Assembly: GCF_026342435.1 (NCBI RefSeq) | Contig: NZ_JAPEMT010000001.1 | Span: forward strand, 1,103,501-1,167,500 | Source of the DNA: Streptomyces sp. NBC_00237 | GTDB lineage: Bacteria > Actinomycetota > Actinomycetes > Streptomycetales > Streptomycetaceae | DNA: 64,000 nucleotides | Reading direction: 5' to 3' | In this document: positions 1-9,590 of the stretch, piece by piece | How the letters are laid out: the number at the start of each line of letters is the position of its first letter | How positions within the stretch are numbered: the stretch's first letter is position 1 | Translations under genes and position numbers: made by a program | The notes under the pieces: model-generated | The model's database searches: none | What the model was told of the DNA's origin: nothing | Seen by the model: the letters and a program-made list of their open reading frames with translations, nothing else

Positions 1-311
1 GGCCCCGCCGCCCAAGGGGGCTAGGCGAAGGCGGAGGCGGAGGGGGCAGGCCCCGCCGCCCAAGGGGGCGAGGGGAGCGGAGGGCGGAGCCCAAGGAGGC
101 CAGGCACGGCGGAGCCGCACAGTGGTGACGGCCCCGCGCCCCTGACGAGGCACGGAGCGCCCGCGCGGCGGAGCCGCACAGTGGTGACGGCCCCGCGCGG
201 CGGAGCCGCACAGTGACACAGCCCCGCGCCCCTGACGAGGCACGGAGCGCCCGCGCAGCGGAGCCGCACAGTGGTGACGGCCCCGCGCGGCGGAGCCGCG
301 CACGGGTCTCC
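1..311. repeat. Intergenic repeat cluster
   Basis: No gene is supported here. Positions 1-100 are the reverse complement of the 'CTAGCCCCCTTGGGC' and 'CTCCTTGGGCTCCGCC' units found downstream of manB (54876-55132). Positions 108-300 hold about five tandem copies of a second motif built on CGGCGGAGCCGCACAGTG followed by GCCCCGCG, some extended by CCCCTGACGAGG. A further copy of that second motif lies near 21570. Every copy in the window is intergenic and beside a gene end. Short open frames through it read only low-complexity Arg/Ala/Gly/Pro and are not credible proteins. Confidence 0.8.
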
Positions 312-842
312 TCAGAAAGCCCAGCGGGTCTGGCTGAACGGTGTCCCCTTCCCGAAGCCGAGCACCTTCCTCGGTTCCACCTCGAACACCACCGCCCTCC
401 CCTCCCCGTGCCCGAAGTGCCCGTCCGCCACCTCGAAGGCCCAGTCGCTCCCGTACTTCTCCAGCCACGCCCCCGCCAGCACCCGCAGCCGCCCGTCGTC
501 CGTGATCCGCCGGGCCGTGCCCTCCACCACCAGGTCGAAGCCCTCCGCCCAGCGGTTGTTGCCGGTGGTCAGCACGAGGTTCGGGTTCGCCTCCAGGTTC
601 TTCGCCTTCTGCTCGCCGGGGCCGGTGCAGAAGTGCAGCCTGTCGTCCCGCCACACCGCCGGGATCGGCGTCACGTGCGGTCGGCCGTCGCGCCGTACGG
701 TCGAGATCCAGAAGAGCTCGGACGATGCGAGGATCTCCACCGCCCGCGACCACGGCGCCGCGACCGCCGCCTCCTCGCTGAAGTCGGTGCAGAGCTCCGT
801 ACGCACGGGCTCCCTGGCTGTCGTGTCCTTCGTCTCCGTCAT
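312..842 (-). CDS. Pyridoxamine 5'-phosphate oxidase-fold flavoprotein
   Basis: A 176-residue protein of the PPOX / split-barrel FMN- or F420-binding family. The conserved core is visible: an ILASSELFWISTVRRDG strand-turn, then HVTPIPAVW, then the strand LHFCTGPGEQKAKNLEANPN, typical of small proteins that use reduced flavin or F420. The start at 842 (MTET) has GGAG about ten bases upstream, whereas the longer start at 875 has no ribosome binding site. It is divergent from the hut operon. Substrate unknown; because F420 genes (fbiA/fbiB) are in the same window, F420H2 is a possible cofactor, but this is inference. Confidence 0.8.
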   Translation of the reverse strand: MTETKDTTAREPVRTELCTDFSEEAAVAAPWSRAVEILASSELFWISTVRRDGRPHVTPIPAVWRDDRLHFCTGPGEQKAKNLEANPNLVLTTGNNRWAEGFDLVVEGTARRITDDGRLRVLAGAWLEKYGSDWAFEVADGHFGHGEGRAVVFEVEPRKVLGFGKGTPFSQTRWAF

Positions 843-888
843 GCGGGGGAGACTCCGCCCCGCCCCGGAACTCATCGGAACAGAGGTG

Positions 889-924
889 TTGACTAGTTCT
901 ATTCAGAAGCACAGGATGTGAATA
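889..924 (+). promoter_or_regulatory. hut operon promoter with overlapping inverted repeat
   Basis: TTGACT (889-894) and CAGGAT (912-917) are separated by exactly 17 bases, a good match to the vegetative actinobacterial promoter. An inverted repeat TATTCA-N13-TGAATA (900-924) spans the spacer and the -10 element and is placed where a repressor would block RNA polymerase. The start of hutU is 52 bases downstream. The promoter call rests on sequence; the operator role is inferred from position and symmetry. Confidence 0.6.
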
Positions 925-968
925 ACAACATCATGGCACCGTCATGCGTCACGACCAGGAGGCATCCC

Positions 969-2639
969 ATGTCAGGACCCCGACCCGTACGAGCCCCCCG
1001 CGGTACGGAGCTCAGCGCCCTGGGATGGCAGCAGGAAGCCGCCCTGCGCATGCTCCAGAACAACCTCGACCCCGAGGTCGCCGAGCACCCCGACAAGCTC
1101 GTCGTCTACGGGGGGACGGGCAAGGCCGCCCGCGACTGGCGGTCGTTCGACGCCATGGTGCGCACCCTCAAGACGCTCAAGCAGGACGAGACGATGCTCG
1201 TCCAGTCGGGCCGTCCGGTCGGCGTGATGCAGACCCACGAGTGGGCCCCGCGCGTCCTGATCGCCAACTCCAACCTCGTGGGGGACTGGGCGAACTGGGA
1301 GGAGTTCCGCAGGCTTGAGCAGCTCGGGCTGACGATGTACGGGCAGATGACCGCCGGGTCGTGGATCTACATCGGCACCCAGGGGATCCTCCAGGGCACG
1401 TACGAGACCTTCGCCGCCGTCGCCGCGAAGAAGTTCGACAACACCCTCGCCGGGACCATCACCCTCACCGCCGGTCTCGGCGGCATGGGCGGCGCCCAGC
1501 CCCTCGCCGTGACCATGAACGACGGCGTCGCGATCTGTATCGACGTCGACCCGCGCGCCATCGAGCGCCGCATCGAGCACAAGTACCTCGACGTGAAGGC
1601 CGACTCGCTGGAGCACGCGCTCCGGCTCGCCGTCGAGGCGCGCGACGCGCGGCGTCCGCTGTCGATCGGCCTGCTCGGCAACGCGGCGGAGCTGCTCCCG
1701 CAGATGCTCGCCGAGGGCGCGCCGATCGACATCGTCACGGACCAGACCTCCGCGCACGACCCCCTCGCCTACCTCCCGGTCGGCATGGACTTCGACGACA
1801 TGGCGGACGCCGCCGCCAAGGACCCGGCGGGCTTCACCACCCGCGCCCGTGAGTCCATGGCCCGGCACGTCGAGGCGATGGTCGGCTTCATGGACGCGGG
1901 GGCGGAGGTGTTCGACTACGGGAACTCGATCCGTGGCGAGGCCCAACTCGCGGGATACTCGCGGGCGTTCGACTTCCCCGGCTTCGTGCCCGCGTACATC
2001 CGTCCGCTCTTCTGCGAGGGCAGGGGCCCGTTCCGCTGGGCCGCCCTGTCGGGTGAGGCGTCCGACATCCACAAGACGGACCGCGAGCTGCTGAAGCTCT
2101 TCCCCGAGAACGAGTCCCTGCACCGCTGGATCAAGATGGCGGGCGAGCGCGTCCACTTCCAGGGCCTCCCCGCCCGGATCTGCTGGCTCGGCCAGGGCGA
2201 GCGCGACAAGGCGGGCGAGCTCTTCAACGACATGGTCGCCGACGGCACCCTCGCCGCCCCGCTCGCCATCGGGCGCGACCACCTCGACTGCGGCTCGGTG
2301 GCCTCCCCGTACCGCGAGACCGAGGCCATGCTCGACGGCTCGGACGCGATCGCCGACTGGCCGCTGCTCAACGCCATGGTGAACGTGGCGTCCGGTGCCT
2401 CGTGGGTGTCGATCCACCACGGTGGCGGGGTCGGCATGGGGCGCTCCATCCACGCCGGGCAGGTGTCCGTCGCCGACGGCACGAAGCTCGCGGGGGAGAA
2501 GATCCGCCGCGTGCTGACGAACGACCCGGGGATGGGCGTCATCCGCCACGTCGACGCCGGTTACGACATCGCCGAGCGGACCGCCGACGCCCAGGGCGTA
2601 CGCGTCCCCATGCGCGAGGGCGAGGGCGACGACGCGTGA
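969..2639 (+). CDS. hutU: Urocanate hydratase
   Basis: 556 residues, the normal length for urocanase, the NAD+-dependent cytoplasmic enzyme that converts urocanate to 4-imidazolone-5-propionate in histidine breakdown. The NAD-binding motif [10 protein letters not shown] is at residues 169-178. The active-site cysteine lies in [11 protein letters not shown] (about residue 405), and [20 protein letters not shown] follows near the C-terminus. The start ATG at 969 has AGGAGG just upstream; an in-frame ATG at 918 lies in the promoter -10 region and is rejected. First gene of a four-gene hut operon; its TGA overlaps the next GTG start. No hutH (histidine ammonia-lyase) is in the window, so it must lie elsewhere. 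Confidence 0.97.
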   Translation: MSGPRPVRAPRGTELSALGWQQEAALRMLQNNLDPEVAEHPDKLVVYGGTGKAARDWRSFDAMVRTLKTLKQDETMLVQSGRPVGVMQTHEWAPRVLIANSNLVGDWANWEEFRRLEQLGLTMYGQMTAGSWIYIGTQGILQGTYETFAAVAAKKFDNTLAGTITLTAGLGGMGGAQPLAVTMNDGVAICIDVDPRAIERRIEHKYLDVKADSLEHALRLAVEARDARRPLSIGLLGNAAELLPQMLAEGAPIDIVTDQTSAHDPLAYLPVGMDFDDMADAAAKDPAGFTTRARESMARHVEAMVGFMDAGAEVFDYGNSIRGEAQLAGYSRAFDFPGFVPAYIRPLFCEGRGPFRWAALSGEASDIHKTDRELLKLFPENESLHRWIKMAGERVHFQGLPARICWLGQGERDKAGELFNDMVADGTLAAPLAIGRDHLDCGSVASPYRETEAMLDGSDAIADWPLLNAMVNVASGASWVSIHHGGGVGMGRSIHAGQVSVADGTKLAGEKIRRVLTNDPGMGVIRHVDAGYDIAERTADAQGVRVPMREGEGDDA

Positions 2640-3889
2640 GTACCGAAACGGCGGGCCCCGAGCGGGGGCCCGCCCCCGGCGGCGACTCCTTCCACACCAT
2701 GTGGGCGGACCTCCTGCCCATCGGCCGCCACCCGGACTCCGGCGGGTACCGCCGTTACGCCTGGACCGCCGCCGACGCCGACTGCCGCGCCTGGTTCCGG
2801 GCGCAGGCGAAGGCGCGCGGGCTGACGTACGAGATCGACCGGAACGGCAATCAGTGGGCCTGGCAGGGGGACGCGAGCGCCGGTGACGCCGTCGTCATCG
2901 GGTCCCATCTGGACTCCGTGCCCGACGGCGGGGCCTTCGACGGGCCGCTGGGCGTCGTCTCCTCCTTCGCCGCGCTCGACGAACTCCGCCACCGGGGAGT
3001 GGAGTTCACCAAGCCGGTGGCCATCACGAACTTCGGTGACGAGGAGGGTGCGCGGTTCGGACTGGCCTGCGTGGGCTCCCGCCTCGCGGCCGGGCAGCTC
3101 ACGCCCGAGAAGGCGTACGAGCTGCGCGACGGGGACGGCATCTCGGTGCCGCAGGCCATGGAGGCGGCCGGGTACGACCCGTCCACCATCGGGCCCGACC
3201 CCGAGCGTCTCGCCCGCATCGGCGCGTTCGTCGAACTGCACGTCGAGCAGGGGCGGGCGCTGGACCTGTCCGGGGACGCCGTCGGCATCGCCTCCGCGAT
3301 CTGGCCGCACGGCCGCTGGCGGTACGACTTCCACGGCGAGGCCAACCACGCGGGCACGACGCGGCTGGTCGACCGGCGCGATCCGATGCTGACGTACGCG
3401 GAGACCGTGCTCGCCGCCCGCGAACAGGCCCGGCTCACCGGGGCCCTCGCCACCTTCGGCAAGATCTCCGTCGAGCCGAACGGGGTCAACGCGATTCCGT
3501 CGCTCGTGCGGGGGTGGCTCGACTCGCGTGCCGCCGACCAGGACACGCTGGACAAGGTCATCGCGGGCATCGAGGCCGCCGCCCACGAGGCCGCGACCCG
3601 TACCGGGATCGACCTGAAGGTCGTACGGGAGTCCTTCACGCCCGTCGTGGAGTTCGAGCACGCGCTCCGCGACGAGCTGGGGCGGCTGCTGGGGGGCGGG
3701 ATTCCGGTTCTCGGGACCGGGGCCGGACACGACGCGGGAATCCTCTCCGCGTCCGTTCCGACCGCCATGCTGTTCGTACGCAACCCCACCGGTGTCTCGC
3801 ACTCCCCGGCGGAGTACGCGGCCGAGGACGACTGCGTCGCCGGGGTCCGCGCGCTCGCCGACGTAACGGAAGGTCTCGCCTGCGCATGA
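2636..3889 (+). CDS. M20-family amidohydrolase of the hut operon (annotated elsewhere as allantoate amidohydrolase)
   Basis: 417 residues starting at GTG 2636, overlapping the hutU stop by four bases. Family M20 binuclear metallohydrolase of the allantoate amidohydrolase / N-carbamoyl amino acid hydrolase branch: HLD (H91, D93), bridging D102 in [21 protein letters not shown] (around E136-E137), VELHVEQG, and [10 protein letters not shown] near the C-terminus. The homologues are usually labelled allantoate amidohydrolase. However, it sits between hutU and hutF with translational coupling, and the operon has no hutG. I infer that it hydrolyses N-formyl-L-glutamate to glutamate and formate, the missing last step after HutF. 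Family certain, substrate inferred. Confidence 0.9.
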   Translation: MSTETAGPERGPAPGGDSFHTMWADLLPIGRHPDSGGYRRYAWTAADADCRAWFRAQAKARGLTYEIDRNGNQWAWQGDASAGDAVVIGSHLDSVPDGGAFDGPLGVVSSFAALDELRHRGVEFTKPVAITNFGDEEGARFGLACVGSRLAAGQLTPEKAYELRDGDGISVPQAMEAAGYDPSTIGPDPERLARIGAFVELHVEQGRALDLSGDAVGIASAIWPHGRWRYDFHGEANHAGTTRLVDRRDPMLTYAETVLAAREQARLTGALATFGKISVEPNGVNAIPSLVRGWLDSRAADQDTLDKVIAGIEAAAHEAATRTGIDLKVVRESFTPVVEFEHALRDELGRLLGGGIPVLGTGAGHDAGILSASVPTAMLFVRNPTGVSHSPAEYAAEDDCVAGVRALADVTEGLACA

Positions 3890-5232
3890 CGAGCACGAGC
3901 AGCACGACCTACTGGCTCGAACACGCCTGGCTCGACACGCACGTCGAGCCGGGCGTGGCCGTGGCCGTGACGGACGGCCGGATCTCCGCCGTGAGGACAG
4001 GGGCCGAGGCCCCGCCGCCCGGCGCGGTCGCCCTCCGCGGCCTCACCCTCCCCGGGCTCTCCAACGCCCACTCGCACGCCTTCCACCGGGCGCTGCGCGG
4101 GGCCGTCCAGGTGGGCTCCGGCACCTTCTGGACCTGGCGCGAGGTCATGTACGCGGTGGCGTCCCGGCTGACCCCGGACGCGTACTACGCGCTCGCGCGG
4201 GCCGTGTACGCGGAGATGGCCCTGGCCGGGATCACCTCGGTGGGCGAGTTCCACTACGTCCACCACGCGCCGGGCGGGACGCCGTACGCCAACCCCAACG
4301 CGATGGGCGACGCCCTCGTCGCGGCGGCATCGGACGCGGGCATCCGCCTCACCCTCCTCGACACGGCCTACCTCTCCTCGGGCTTCGGGGCGGCCCCCAA
4401 CTCCCACCAGCTCCGCTTCTCCGACGGGACGGCGGAAGCGTGGGCGGAGCGGGTGTCGGTGCTGTCCGACTCGGCGTACGTCCGGCACGGGGCGGCGATC
4501 CATTCGGTACGGGCCGTGCCCGCCGCCGAGCTGGCCACGGTCGCCAAGTGGGCGCAGGACCGGGAGGCCCCGCTCCACGTCCACCTGTCCGAACAGACGG
4601 CGGAGAACGACGCCTGCCAGGCCGCGCACGGCTGCACTCCTACGCAACTCCTCGCGGACAACGGCGTGTTGGGGCCGCGCACGACCGGCGTCCACAACAC
4701 CCACCTCACCCCCGCCGACATCGCGCTCCTCGGGTCCTCGGGCACCGGCACCTGCATGTGCCCCACCACGGAACGCGACCTCGCCGACGGGATCGGCCCG
4801 GCCGTCGCCCTTCAGCGGGCGGGCTCCCCGCTCTCCCTGGGCAGCGACAGCCACGCGGTCATCGACCTCTTCGAAGAGGCCCGTGCGATGGAGCTGAACG
4901 AGCGTCTGCGCTCGCGCACCCGGGGGCACTGGACGGCCGCCGCCCTCCTGCGGGCCGCCTCCGCCGACGGCCATGCGGCCCTCGGCTGGGCGGACGCGGG
5001 CACGATTGAGCCCGGCGCCCTCGCCGACCTCACGACGATTGCCCTGGACACGGTCCGCACGGCGGGCCCCGTCCCCATACTGGGCGCGGAAACGGCGGTC
5101 TTCGCGGCGTCGGGTGCGGATGTCCGCCACACGATCGTGGGCGGCCGCCACGTGGTCCGCGACGGCGTCCACATGTCCGTCCCGGACACGGCGGACGCCC
5201 TGTCGAGGTCCATCGGAGCGCTCCACGGGTGA
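3886..5232 (+). CDS. hutF: Formimidoylglutamate deiminase
   Basis: 448 residues, ATG at 3886 overlapping the previous stop (ATGA). Amidohydrolase-superfamily metal enzyme that converts N-formimidoyl-L-glutamate to N-formyl-L-glutamate and ammonia. Visible motifs: [14 protein letters not shown] (H62, H64 metal ligands), [24 protein letters not shown], and [19 protein letters not shown] with the metal-binding Asp. This is the Pseudomonas-type five-step histidine pathway, not the direct HutG formiminoglutamase route. About 110 bases separate it from hutI, leaving space for an internal promoter, although none is obvious. Confidence 0.95.
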   Translation: MTSTSSTTYWLEHAWLDTHVEPGVAVAVTDGRISAVRTGAEAPPPGAVALRGLTLPGLSNAHSHAFHRALRGAVQVGSGTFWTWREVMYAVASRLTPDAYYALARAVYAEMALAGITSVGEFHYVHHAPGGTPYANPNAMGDALVAAASDAGIRLTLLDTAYLSSGFGAAPNSHQLRFSDGTAEAWAERVSVLSDSAYVRHGAAIHSVRAVPAAELATVAKWAQDREAPLHVHLSEQTAENDACQAAHGCTPTQLLADNGVLGPRTTGVHNTHLTPADIALLGSSGTGTCMCPTTERDLADGIGPAVALQRAGSPLSLGSDSHAVIDLFEEARAMELNERLRSRTRGHWTAAALLRAASADGHAALGWADAGTIEPGALADLTTIALDTVRTAGPVPILGAETAVFAASGADVRHTIVGGRHVVRDGVHMSVPDTADALSRSIGALHG

Positions 5233-5342
5233 GAGCGGGGGGTGAGGCGGGGCGGTACGGGCCGGGGCACAGGGTACGAGTCGCCTGCGCCACCGCCCCC
5301 CTGCCCACCCTCCCCCTCATCCCCGACCCCCGGAGAAGGACC

Positions 5343-6509
5343 ATGACCACCCTCATCCGCAACATCCGTTCCCTCGTCACCAACGACCCCGCCCAGGGCC
5401 CCACCCCCCTCGGCATCGTCGAGGACGCCGCCGTCCTCATCGACGGCGACCGCATCGCCTGGGTCGGCCCCGGCAGTGACGCTCCCGCCGCCGACACCGC
5501 GTACGACGCGGAACACCGCGCCGCCGTCCCCGGCTTCGTCGACTCCCACTCCCACCTCGTCTTCGGCGGGGACCGGACCGAGGAGTTCAACGCCCGCATG
5601 TCCGGCCAGCCGTACCAGGCGGGAGGGATCAGGACCACCGTCGCCGCCACTCGTGCGGCGAGCGACGAGGAGCTGAGCGCGAACCTCGCCCGGTACCTCC
5701 GTGAGGCCCTCCGGCAGGGCACGACCACGTTCGAGACGAAGTCCGGGTACGGCCTCACCGTCGAGGACGAAGCCCGCGCCCTGCGCATCGCGGCCGCCCA
5801 GACATCGGAGGTGACGTACCTCGGCGCGCACATCGTGAGCCCCGACTTCGCCGACGACCCGGCCGCGTACGTGGACCTCGTGACCGGCGAGATGCTGGAG
5901 GCGTGTGCCCCGTACGCCCGCTGGATCGACGTGTTCTGCGAGAAGGGGGCCTTCGACGGCGACCAGGCCCGCGCGATCCTCACCGCGGGGAAGGCGAAGG
6001 GGCTGACCCCGCGCATCCACGCCAACCAGCTCTCCTACGGCCCCGGCGTCCAGCTCGGCGTGGAGCTCGACGCCGCCAGCGCCGACCACTGCACCCACCT
6101 CACGGACGCCGACGTCGACGCGCTGGCCAGCGGCAACACGGTGGCCACGCTGCTGCCGGGAGCCGAGTTCTCCACCCGCGCCCCGTGGCCGGACGCGCGG
6201 CGGCTGCTCGACGCCGGGGTGACGGTCGCGCTGTCCACCGACTGCAACCCGGGGTCGTCGTTCACGTCCTCGATGCCGTTCTGCGTCGCGCTCGCGGTGC
6301 GGGACATGGGGATGACGCCCGACGAGGCGATCTGGTCGGCCACGGCGGGCGGCGCGCAGGCCCTGCGGCGCGACGACATCGGCCGGATCGCCCCCGGCGC
6401 CCGCGCCGACCTCGCGCTGCTGGACGCCCCCAGCCACGTACACCTGGCGTACCGGCCCGGCGTGCCGCTCGTCTCCGCCGTCTGGCGAAACGGTGTGCTT
6501 GCCGTGTGA
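5343..6509 (+). CDS. hutI: Imidazolonepropionase
   Basis: 388 residues. Opens the imidazolone ring of 4-imidazolone-5-propionate to give N-formimidoyl-L-glutamate, the substrate of HutF encoded just upstream. Motifs: [16 protein letters not shown] (H69 and H71 metal ligands), [29 protein letters not shown], and [12 protein letters not shown] carrying the metal-binding Asp. The start ATG at 5343 is preceded by GGAGAAGGA at optimal spacing; an earlier in-frame start at 5229 would only translate the 110-base spacer. Last gene of the operon, convergent with the sigma factor gene and separated from it by a strong hairpin. Confidence 0.96.
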   Translation: MTTLIRNIRSLVTNDPAQGPTPLGIVEDAAVLIDGDRIAWVGPGSDAPAADTAYDAEHRAAVPGFVDSHSHLVFGGDRTEEFNARMSGQPYQAGGIRTTVAATRAASDEELSANLARYLREALRQGTTTFETKSGYGLTVEDEARALRIAAAQTSEVTYLGAHIVSPDFADDPAAYVDLVTGEMLEACAPYARWIDVFCEKGAFDGDQARAILTAGKAKGLTPRIHANQLSYGPGVQLGVELDAASADHCTHLTDADVDALASGNTVATLLPGAEFSTRAPWPDARRLLDAGVTVALSTDCNPGSSFTSSMPFCVALAVRDMGMTPDEAIWSATAGGAQALRRDDIGRIAPGARADLALLDAPSHVHLAYRPGVPLVSAVWRNGVLAV

Positions 6510-6550
6510 GGTCCTGGGTAGGCGGCTCTTTGCAGCACCCGGCACAAAAG

Positions 6551-6593
6551 AACGTTGGACTGCCCCGGATACGGCCTGGGGCAGCCCAACGTT
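6551..6593. terminator. Bidirectional terminator between hutI and sigma factor gene
   Basis: AACGTTGG.CTGCCCC pairs with GGGGCAG.CCAACGTT in a 16-position stem with an 11-base loop. The one imperfect position is A-C in + strand RNA but a G-U wobble in - strand RNA, so the hairpin is stronger for transcripts of the sigma gene. It lies between two convergent stop codons. Confidence 0.85.
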
Positions 6594-6610
6594 CAAGCAA
6601 GGAAAGGGAG

Positions 6611-7552
6611 TTACTCGACGACGGTCAGGCCCTTGCGCAGCTTGACCAGCGTCCGCGACAGCAGACGCGAGACGTGCATCTGGGAGATGCCCAGCTCGTC
6701 ACCGATCTCCGACTGCGTCATGTTCGCGACGAAGCGCAGCGAGAGGATCTGGCGGTCGCGGGTCGGCAGCGAGGCGATCAGGGGCTTGAGGGATTCGACG
6801 TACTCGATTCCCTCCAGGCCGTGGTCCTCGTAACCGATCCGGTCGGCCAGCGCGCCCTCGGAGTCGTCCTCCTCCGGCTGGGCGTCCAGCGAGCTCGCCG
6901 TGTAGGCGTTGCTCGCGGCCATGCCCTCGACGACCTCTTCCTTCGTGATGTCCAGGCGCTCGGCCAGCTCCGCCACGGTGGGGGAGCGGTCCAGCTGCTG
7001 GGCCAGTTCGTCGCCCGCCTTCGCCAGGTCCAGGCGGAGCTCCTGGAGGCGGCGCGGGACCCGGACGGACCAGGACGTGTCACGGAAGAAGCGCTTGATC
7101 TCGCCGATGATCGTCGGCATCGCGAAGGTCGGGAACTCGACGCCCCGGCTGAGCTCGAAGCGGTCGATGGCCTTGATCAGGCCGATCGTGCCGACCTGGA
7201 TGATGTCCTCCATCGGCTCGCTGCGGGTGCGGAACCGGGAGGCGGCGAACTTGACCAGGGCCAGGTTCAGTTCCACCAGGGTGTTGCGGACATAGGCGTG
7301 TTCGTGGGTTCCCTCTTCGAGGGATTCGAGACGCTGGAAGAGCGTCTTCGACAGGGCCCTGGCATCCAGCGGCCCCACCTCGTCGTACGGCGGGATCTCG
7401 GGAAGGTCGGAAAGGCTGTCGGGCCGCTCCGTGGACGTCGGCGCACTGGCCGCCGCTCCGCTTCCGGTTCCTGTCTCGATCTGCTCGGGCGGGGGTGTCG
7501 ACGCCGCGACCTGTTGGGTCCGGGTACGCGTCTCGTCGAGCCGGGGTGACAT
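6611..7552 (-). CDS. RNA polymerase sigma factor, SigB/SigF/SigG family
   Basis: 313 residues from the ATG at 7552, chosen because GGAGGAG lies five bases upstream; ATGs at 7564 and 7576 have weaker or no ribosome sites. The first 60 residues are Pro/Thr/Ser-rich. Region 2 is clear (MEDIIQVGTIGLIKAIDRFE, then GVEFPTFAMPTIIGEIKRFF), followed by SWSVRVPRRLQELRL, region 3, and region 4 with helix-turn-helix NMTQSEIGDELGISQMHVSR. It is a stress/differentiation-type sigma of the SigB paralogue set of Streptomyces. The position next to hutI and the partner genes recall the SigI-type locus, but I assign no symbol. Activity is probably set by the anti-sigma and anti-anti-sigma proteins encoded divergently. 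Confidence 0.93.
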   Translation of the reverse strand: MSPRLDETRTRTQQVAASTPPPEQIETGTGSGAAASAPTSTERPDSLSDLPEIPPYDEVGPLDARALSKTLFQRLESLEEGTHEHAYVRNTLVELNLALVKFAASRFRTRSEPMEDIIQVGTIGLIKAIDRFELSRGVEFPTFAMPTIIGEIKRFFRDTSWSVRVPRRLQELRLDLAKAGDELAQQLDRSPTVAELAERLDITKEEVVEGMAASNAYTASSLDAQPEEDDSEGALADRIGYEDHGLEGIEYVESLKPLIASLPTRDRQILSLRFVANMTQSEIGDELGISQMHVSRLLSRTLVKLRKGLTVVE

Positions 7553-7996
7553 GGTCTCCTCCATCGTTCTCGGCATATGGCTGCCGATGCCGATACGTGT
7601 TCCTGCGGTGAAGCGGCGCCTCCAAAGCCGGTGGTGGGCGGACGGTGGTCGGATGTGTCCCTACTAGCCCTACCCGCTCGCGACGGGCCCGTGCAAGTGC
7701 CTTATGTCCGAATAAGACCAGTTCAGGGCGTTGTTCGACTACCCGTGCGTGTGAAGAAGGCGTAGTGTTCTGCTGCTGCCGTGGGCATACCGCGCAGCCT
7801 TGACGCGGCCTTAAGGTGCGCTTGAGTCAGATAGAACACACCGGCGCGGTGCGTGAAGACGGAACGCGCCGAGCAGGACCAGAAGAAGCAGGACCAGCGG
7901 GACCGGCAGGGCCCGTCAGTACGGGCAGGGCCTGCCGGGGCGAAGCAGTACCAGGCAGTACCAGTAGCAGAATGACGACGGCGAAAAGGGACGGGC
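7553..7996. promoter_or_regulatory. Divergent promoter region, sigma factor / anti-anti-sigma
   Basis: 444 bases with no gene, holding the divergent control regions. A palindrome CTTAT-N6-ATAAG lies at 7701-7716, and GGGTAG, resembling the -10 half of SigB-type promoters, occurs twice on the - strand (within 7650-7760), but no convincing partner -35 was found. Autoregulation by the sigma factor is usual for such loci but is not shown here. Confidence 0.35.
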
Positions 7997-8377
7997 ATGG
8001 ACCGCGGGACGGTCGGCAGCGCGAACCGGGGCCGGCTTCAGGTCGAAGTGCGGACCGAAGGCCGGAACGAGATCGTGACTCCGGCGGGTGAGCTGGATCA
8101 CCACACGGCCGAACTGCTTCGGGAGCCCCTGGAGCAGGCGCTCGACGACGGGCGGACACGCCTCGTGATCGACTGCTCGCTGCTCGAATTCTGCGACTCC
8201 ACGGGGCTCAACGTGCTGCTCGGCGCCCGCCTCAAGGCGGAGGCCGCCGGCGGCGAGGTGCACCTGGCGGGCATGCAGCCCGTGGTGGCCCGCGTCTTCG
8301 AGATCACCGGGGCGGAGGCCGTCTTCACCGTGCACGACACACTGGAGGACGCCCTCGCCACGACCCCCGGCAGTTGA
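7997..8377 (+). CDS. Anti-sigma factor antagonist (STAS domain)
   Basis: 126 residues, one STAS domain of the SpoIIAA/RsbV type. The phosphorylatable serine is S68 in LEFCDSTGLNVLLGA, which an anti-sigma kinase would modify to inactivate the protein. The start at 7997 has GGGACGGGC upstream. It lies between the divergent sigma gene and a downstream RsbW-like ATPase on the same strand, so the three form a complete partner-switching module: unphosphorylated STAS protein would bind the ATPase and release the sigma factor. Pairing is inferred from position. Confidence 0.93.
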   Translation: MDRGTVGSANRGRLQVEVRTEGRNEIVTPAGELDHHTAELLREPLEQALDDGRTRLVIDCSLLEFCDSTGLNVLLGARLKAEAAGGEVHLAGMQPVVARVFEITGAEAVFTVHDTLEDALATTPGS

Positions 8378-8522
8378 CACCGGCCGGACCCTTCCTGCGC
8401 ACCGCGTGAAGCGTGTGGCGCGGCCCGTGGCGAAATCGTGGGTGTTCTCACGGTTCGGTCGGGCAGGAGGACTCACAGACCCTGCAAACGACGACTTGGT
8501 GAATCGGTGAGGTGAAACGCTG

Positions 8523-9395
8523 ATGAGCACCCCCCGGCAGCATTCGCCGGGCGACCTCGGCCCCGAGCCGGACGGCATCGCCCCTGGTGCCTCCGGCGAC
8601 GCCTCCGCCGTCGCGGAGGGCGCGACCGAGGCCCCTGCCGGGGTGAGGGCCGCGTCGCCGACGGGTGCTCCCGCGCCGTCCGTGTCCGGACCGCCCCCGC
8701 CCCTGTCGTCCGCTCCCGCCCCCGCTTCCGCTTCCGGCGATGTCTTCGCCGTGCCGGTCGACGTGCCCGTGGCGGAGTCGTCGCTCGGTACGGCCGCGCC
8801 GCTCTCGTCCGCCCCCGTCGCCTCCTTCGGTGTGCCCGGCTCCCCTGTCGGCGGAGCGGGAGGCCCCGCCTTCGACGCGGCCTCCGCGAACGCCCTGCGG
8901 CCGGGCGTCGGCGCCACCCCCGGAGCAGGAAGCGGTACGGGTGGGTCCGCCGACACCATCGCAGCCGCCGAAGCCGCGGGCCAGCTCCGCTCCCTCCCCC
9001 TGAACGGGGCCAGCGGGATCGTCCCTCTCGCCCGCGACTTCACCCGTCAGGCGCTGTACGACTGGGGCTGGCTCCCCGCGTCCACCGCCGACCGGCGCGC
9101 AGCGGCCGAGGACGTCCTCCTCGTCGTCTCCGAACTCGTCACCAACGCCTGCCTGCATGCCGAGGGCCCCGACTCCCTGCGCGTCGCCAGCGACGGCAAG
9201 GTGCTCCGCCTGGAGGTCACCGACCGCAGCGGCGGCGAGCCCGCACCCCGCACCCCGCACCGCGCGGGACGCCCCGGCGGCCACGGCATGTTCATCGTCC
9301 AGCGCCTCTGCCTGGACTGGGGCGTCGCCCGGGTCTCCGAGGACTCCGCCGTCCCCGGAAAGACGGTCTGGGCGGAACTGGCCGTCCCCGCCTAG
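8523..9395 (+). CDS. Anti-sigma factor, HATPase (RsbW/SpoIIAB-like) with long disordered N-terminus
   Basis: 290 residues. The C-terminal ~100 residues form a GHKL serine-kinase fold: N-box VVSELVTNACLHA, G1 box EVTDRSGGEP, G2 box GRPGGHGMFIVQRL. The N-terminal ~150 residues are Ala/Pro/Ser/Gly-rich and probably disordered, making the protein about twice the length of classical RsbW. GAGGTGA precedes the ATG at 8523. It lies 145 bases downstream of the STAS gene. Expected to bind and inhibit the divergent sigma factor and to phosphorylate the STAS protein. Confidence 0.88.
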   Translation: MSTPRQHSPGDLGPEPDGIAPGASGDASAVAEGATEAPAGVRAASPTGAPAPSVSGPPPPLSSAPAPASASGDVFAVPVDVPVAESSLGTAAPLSSAPVASFGVPGSPVGGAGGPAFDAASANALRPGVGATPGAGSGTGGSADTIAAAEAAGQLRSLPLNGASGIVPLARDFTRQALYDWGWLPASTADRRAAAEDVLLVVSELVTNACLHAEGPDSLRVASDGKVLRLEVTDRSGGEPAPRTPHRAGRPGGHGMFIVQRLCLDWGVARVSEDSAVPGKTVWAELAVPA

Positions 9396-9590
9396 CAGTT
9401 GGCTCGACGCTTCCCCGTCGGGCCGCGACCCCTGTTGTTGGAGAGCACGTCGATACGGCGTGCTCTTTGTCTTCCCCTCGTCAGGTCACCGGCGTACCTT
9501 GAGCGACCAATCTGATGCGCCGTCAGTAACCTGGCCGACCGTGCCCGGCCCGGTACCCGGCGACGCTCCGGCGTACGAGGGGATCACGAG

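Noticed and set aside
103..300. Possible CRISPR-like direct repeats
   Set aside because: Units overlap and vary in length, with no unique spacers and no cas genes; better explained as an intergenic repeat family.
918..968. Upstream ATG for hutU
   Set aside because: Lies directly at the -10 element; the ATG at 969 has an ideal AGGAGG and matches the family N-terminus.
972..2549. 525-residue open frame on the - strand across hutU
   Set aside because: Mirror frame of a confident gene; Arg/Val/Glu/Gly-rich composition, no motif, no ribosome site. Typical of high-GC DNA.
7650..7760. SigB-type promoter upstream of the sigma factor gene
   Set aside because: GGGTAG -10-like elements are present but no matching -35 (GNNT / GTTT) at 14-16 bases; kept only as a note in the intergenic entry.
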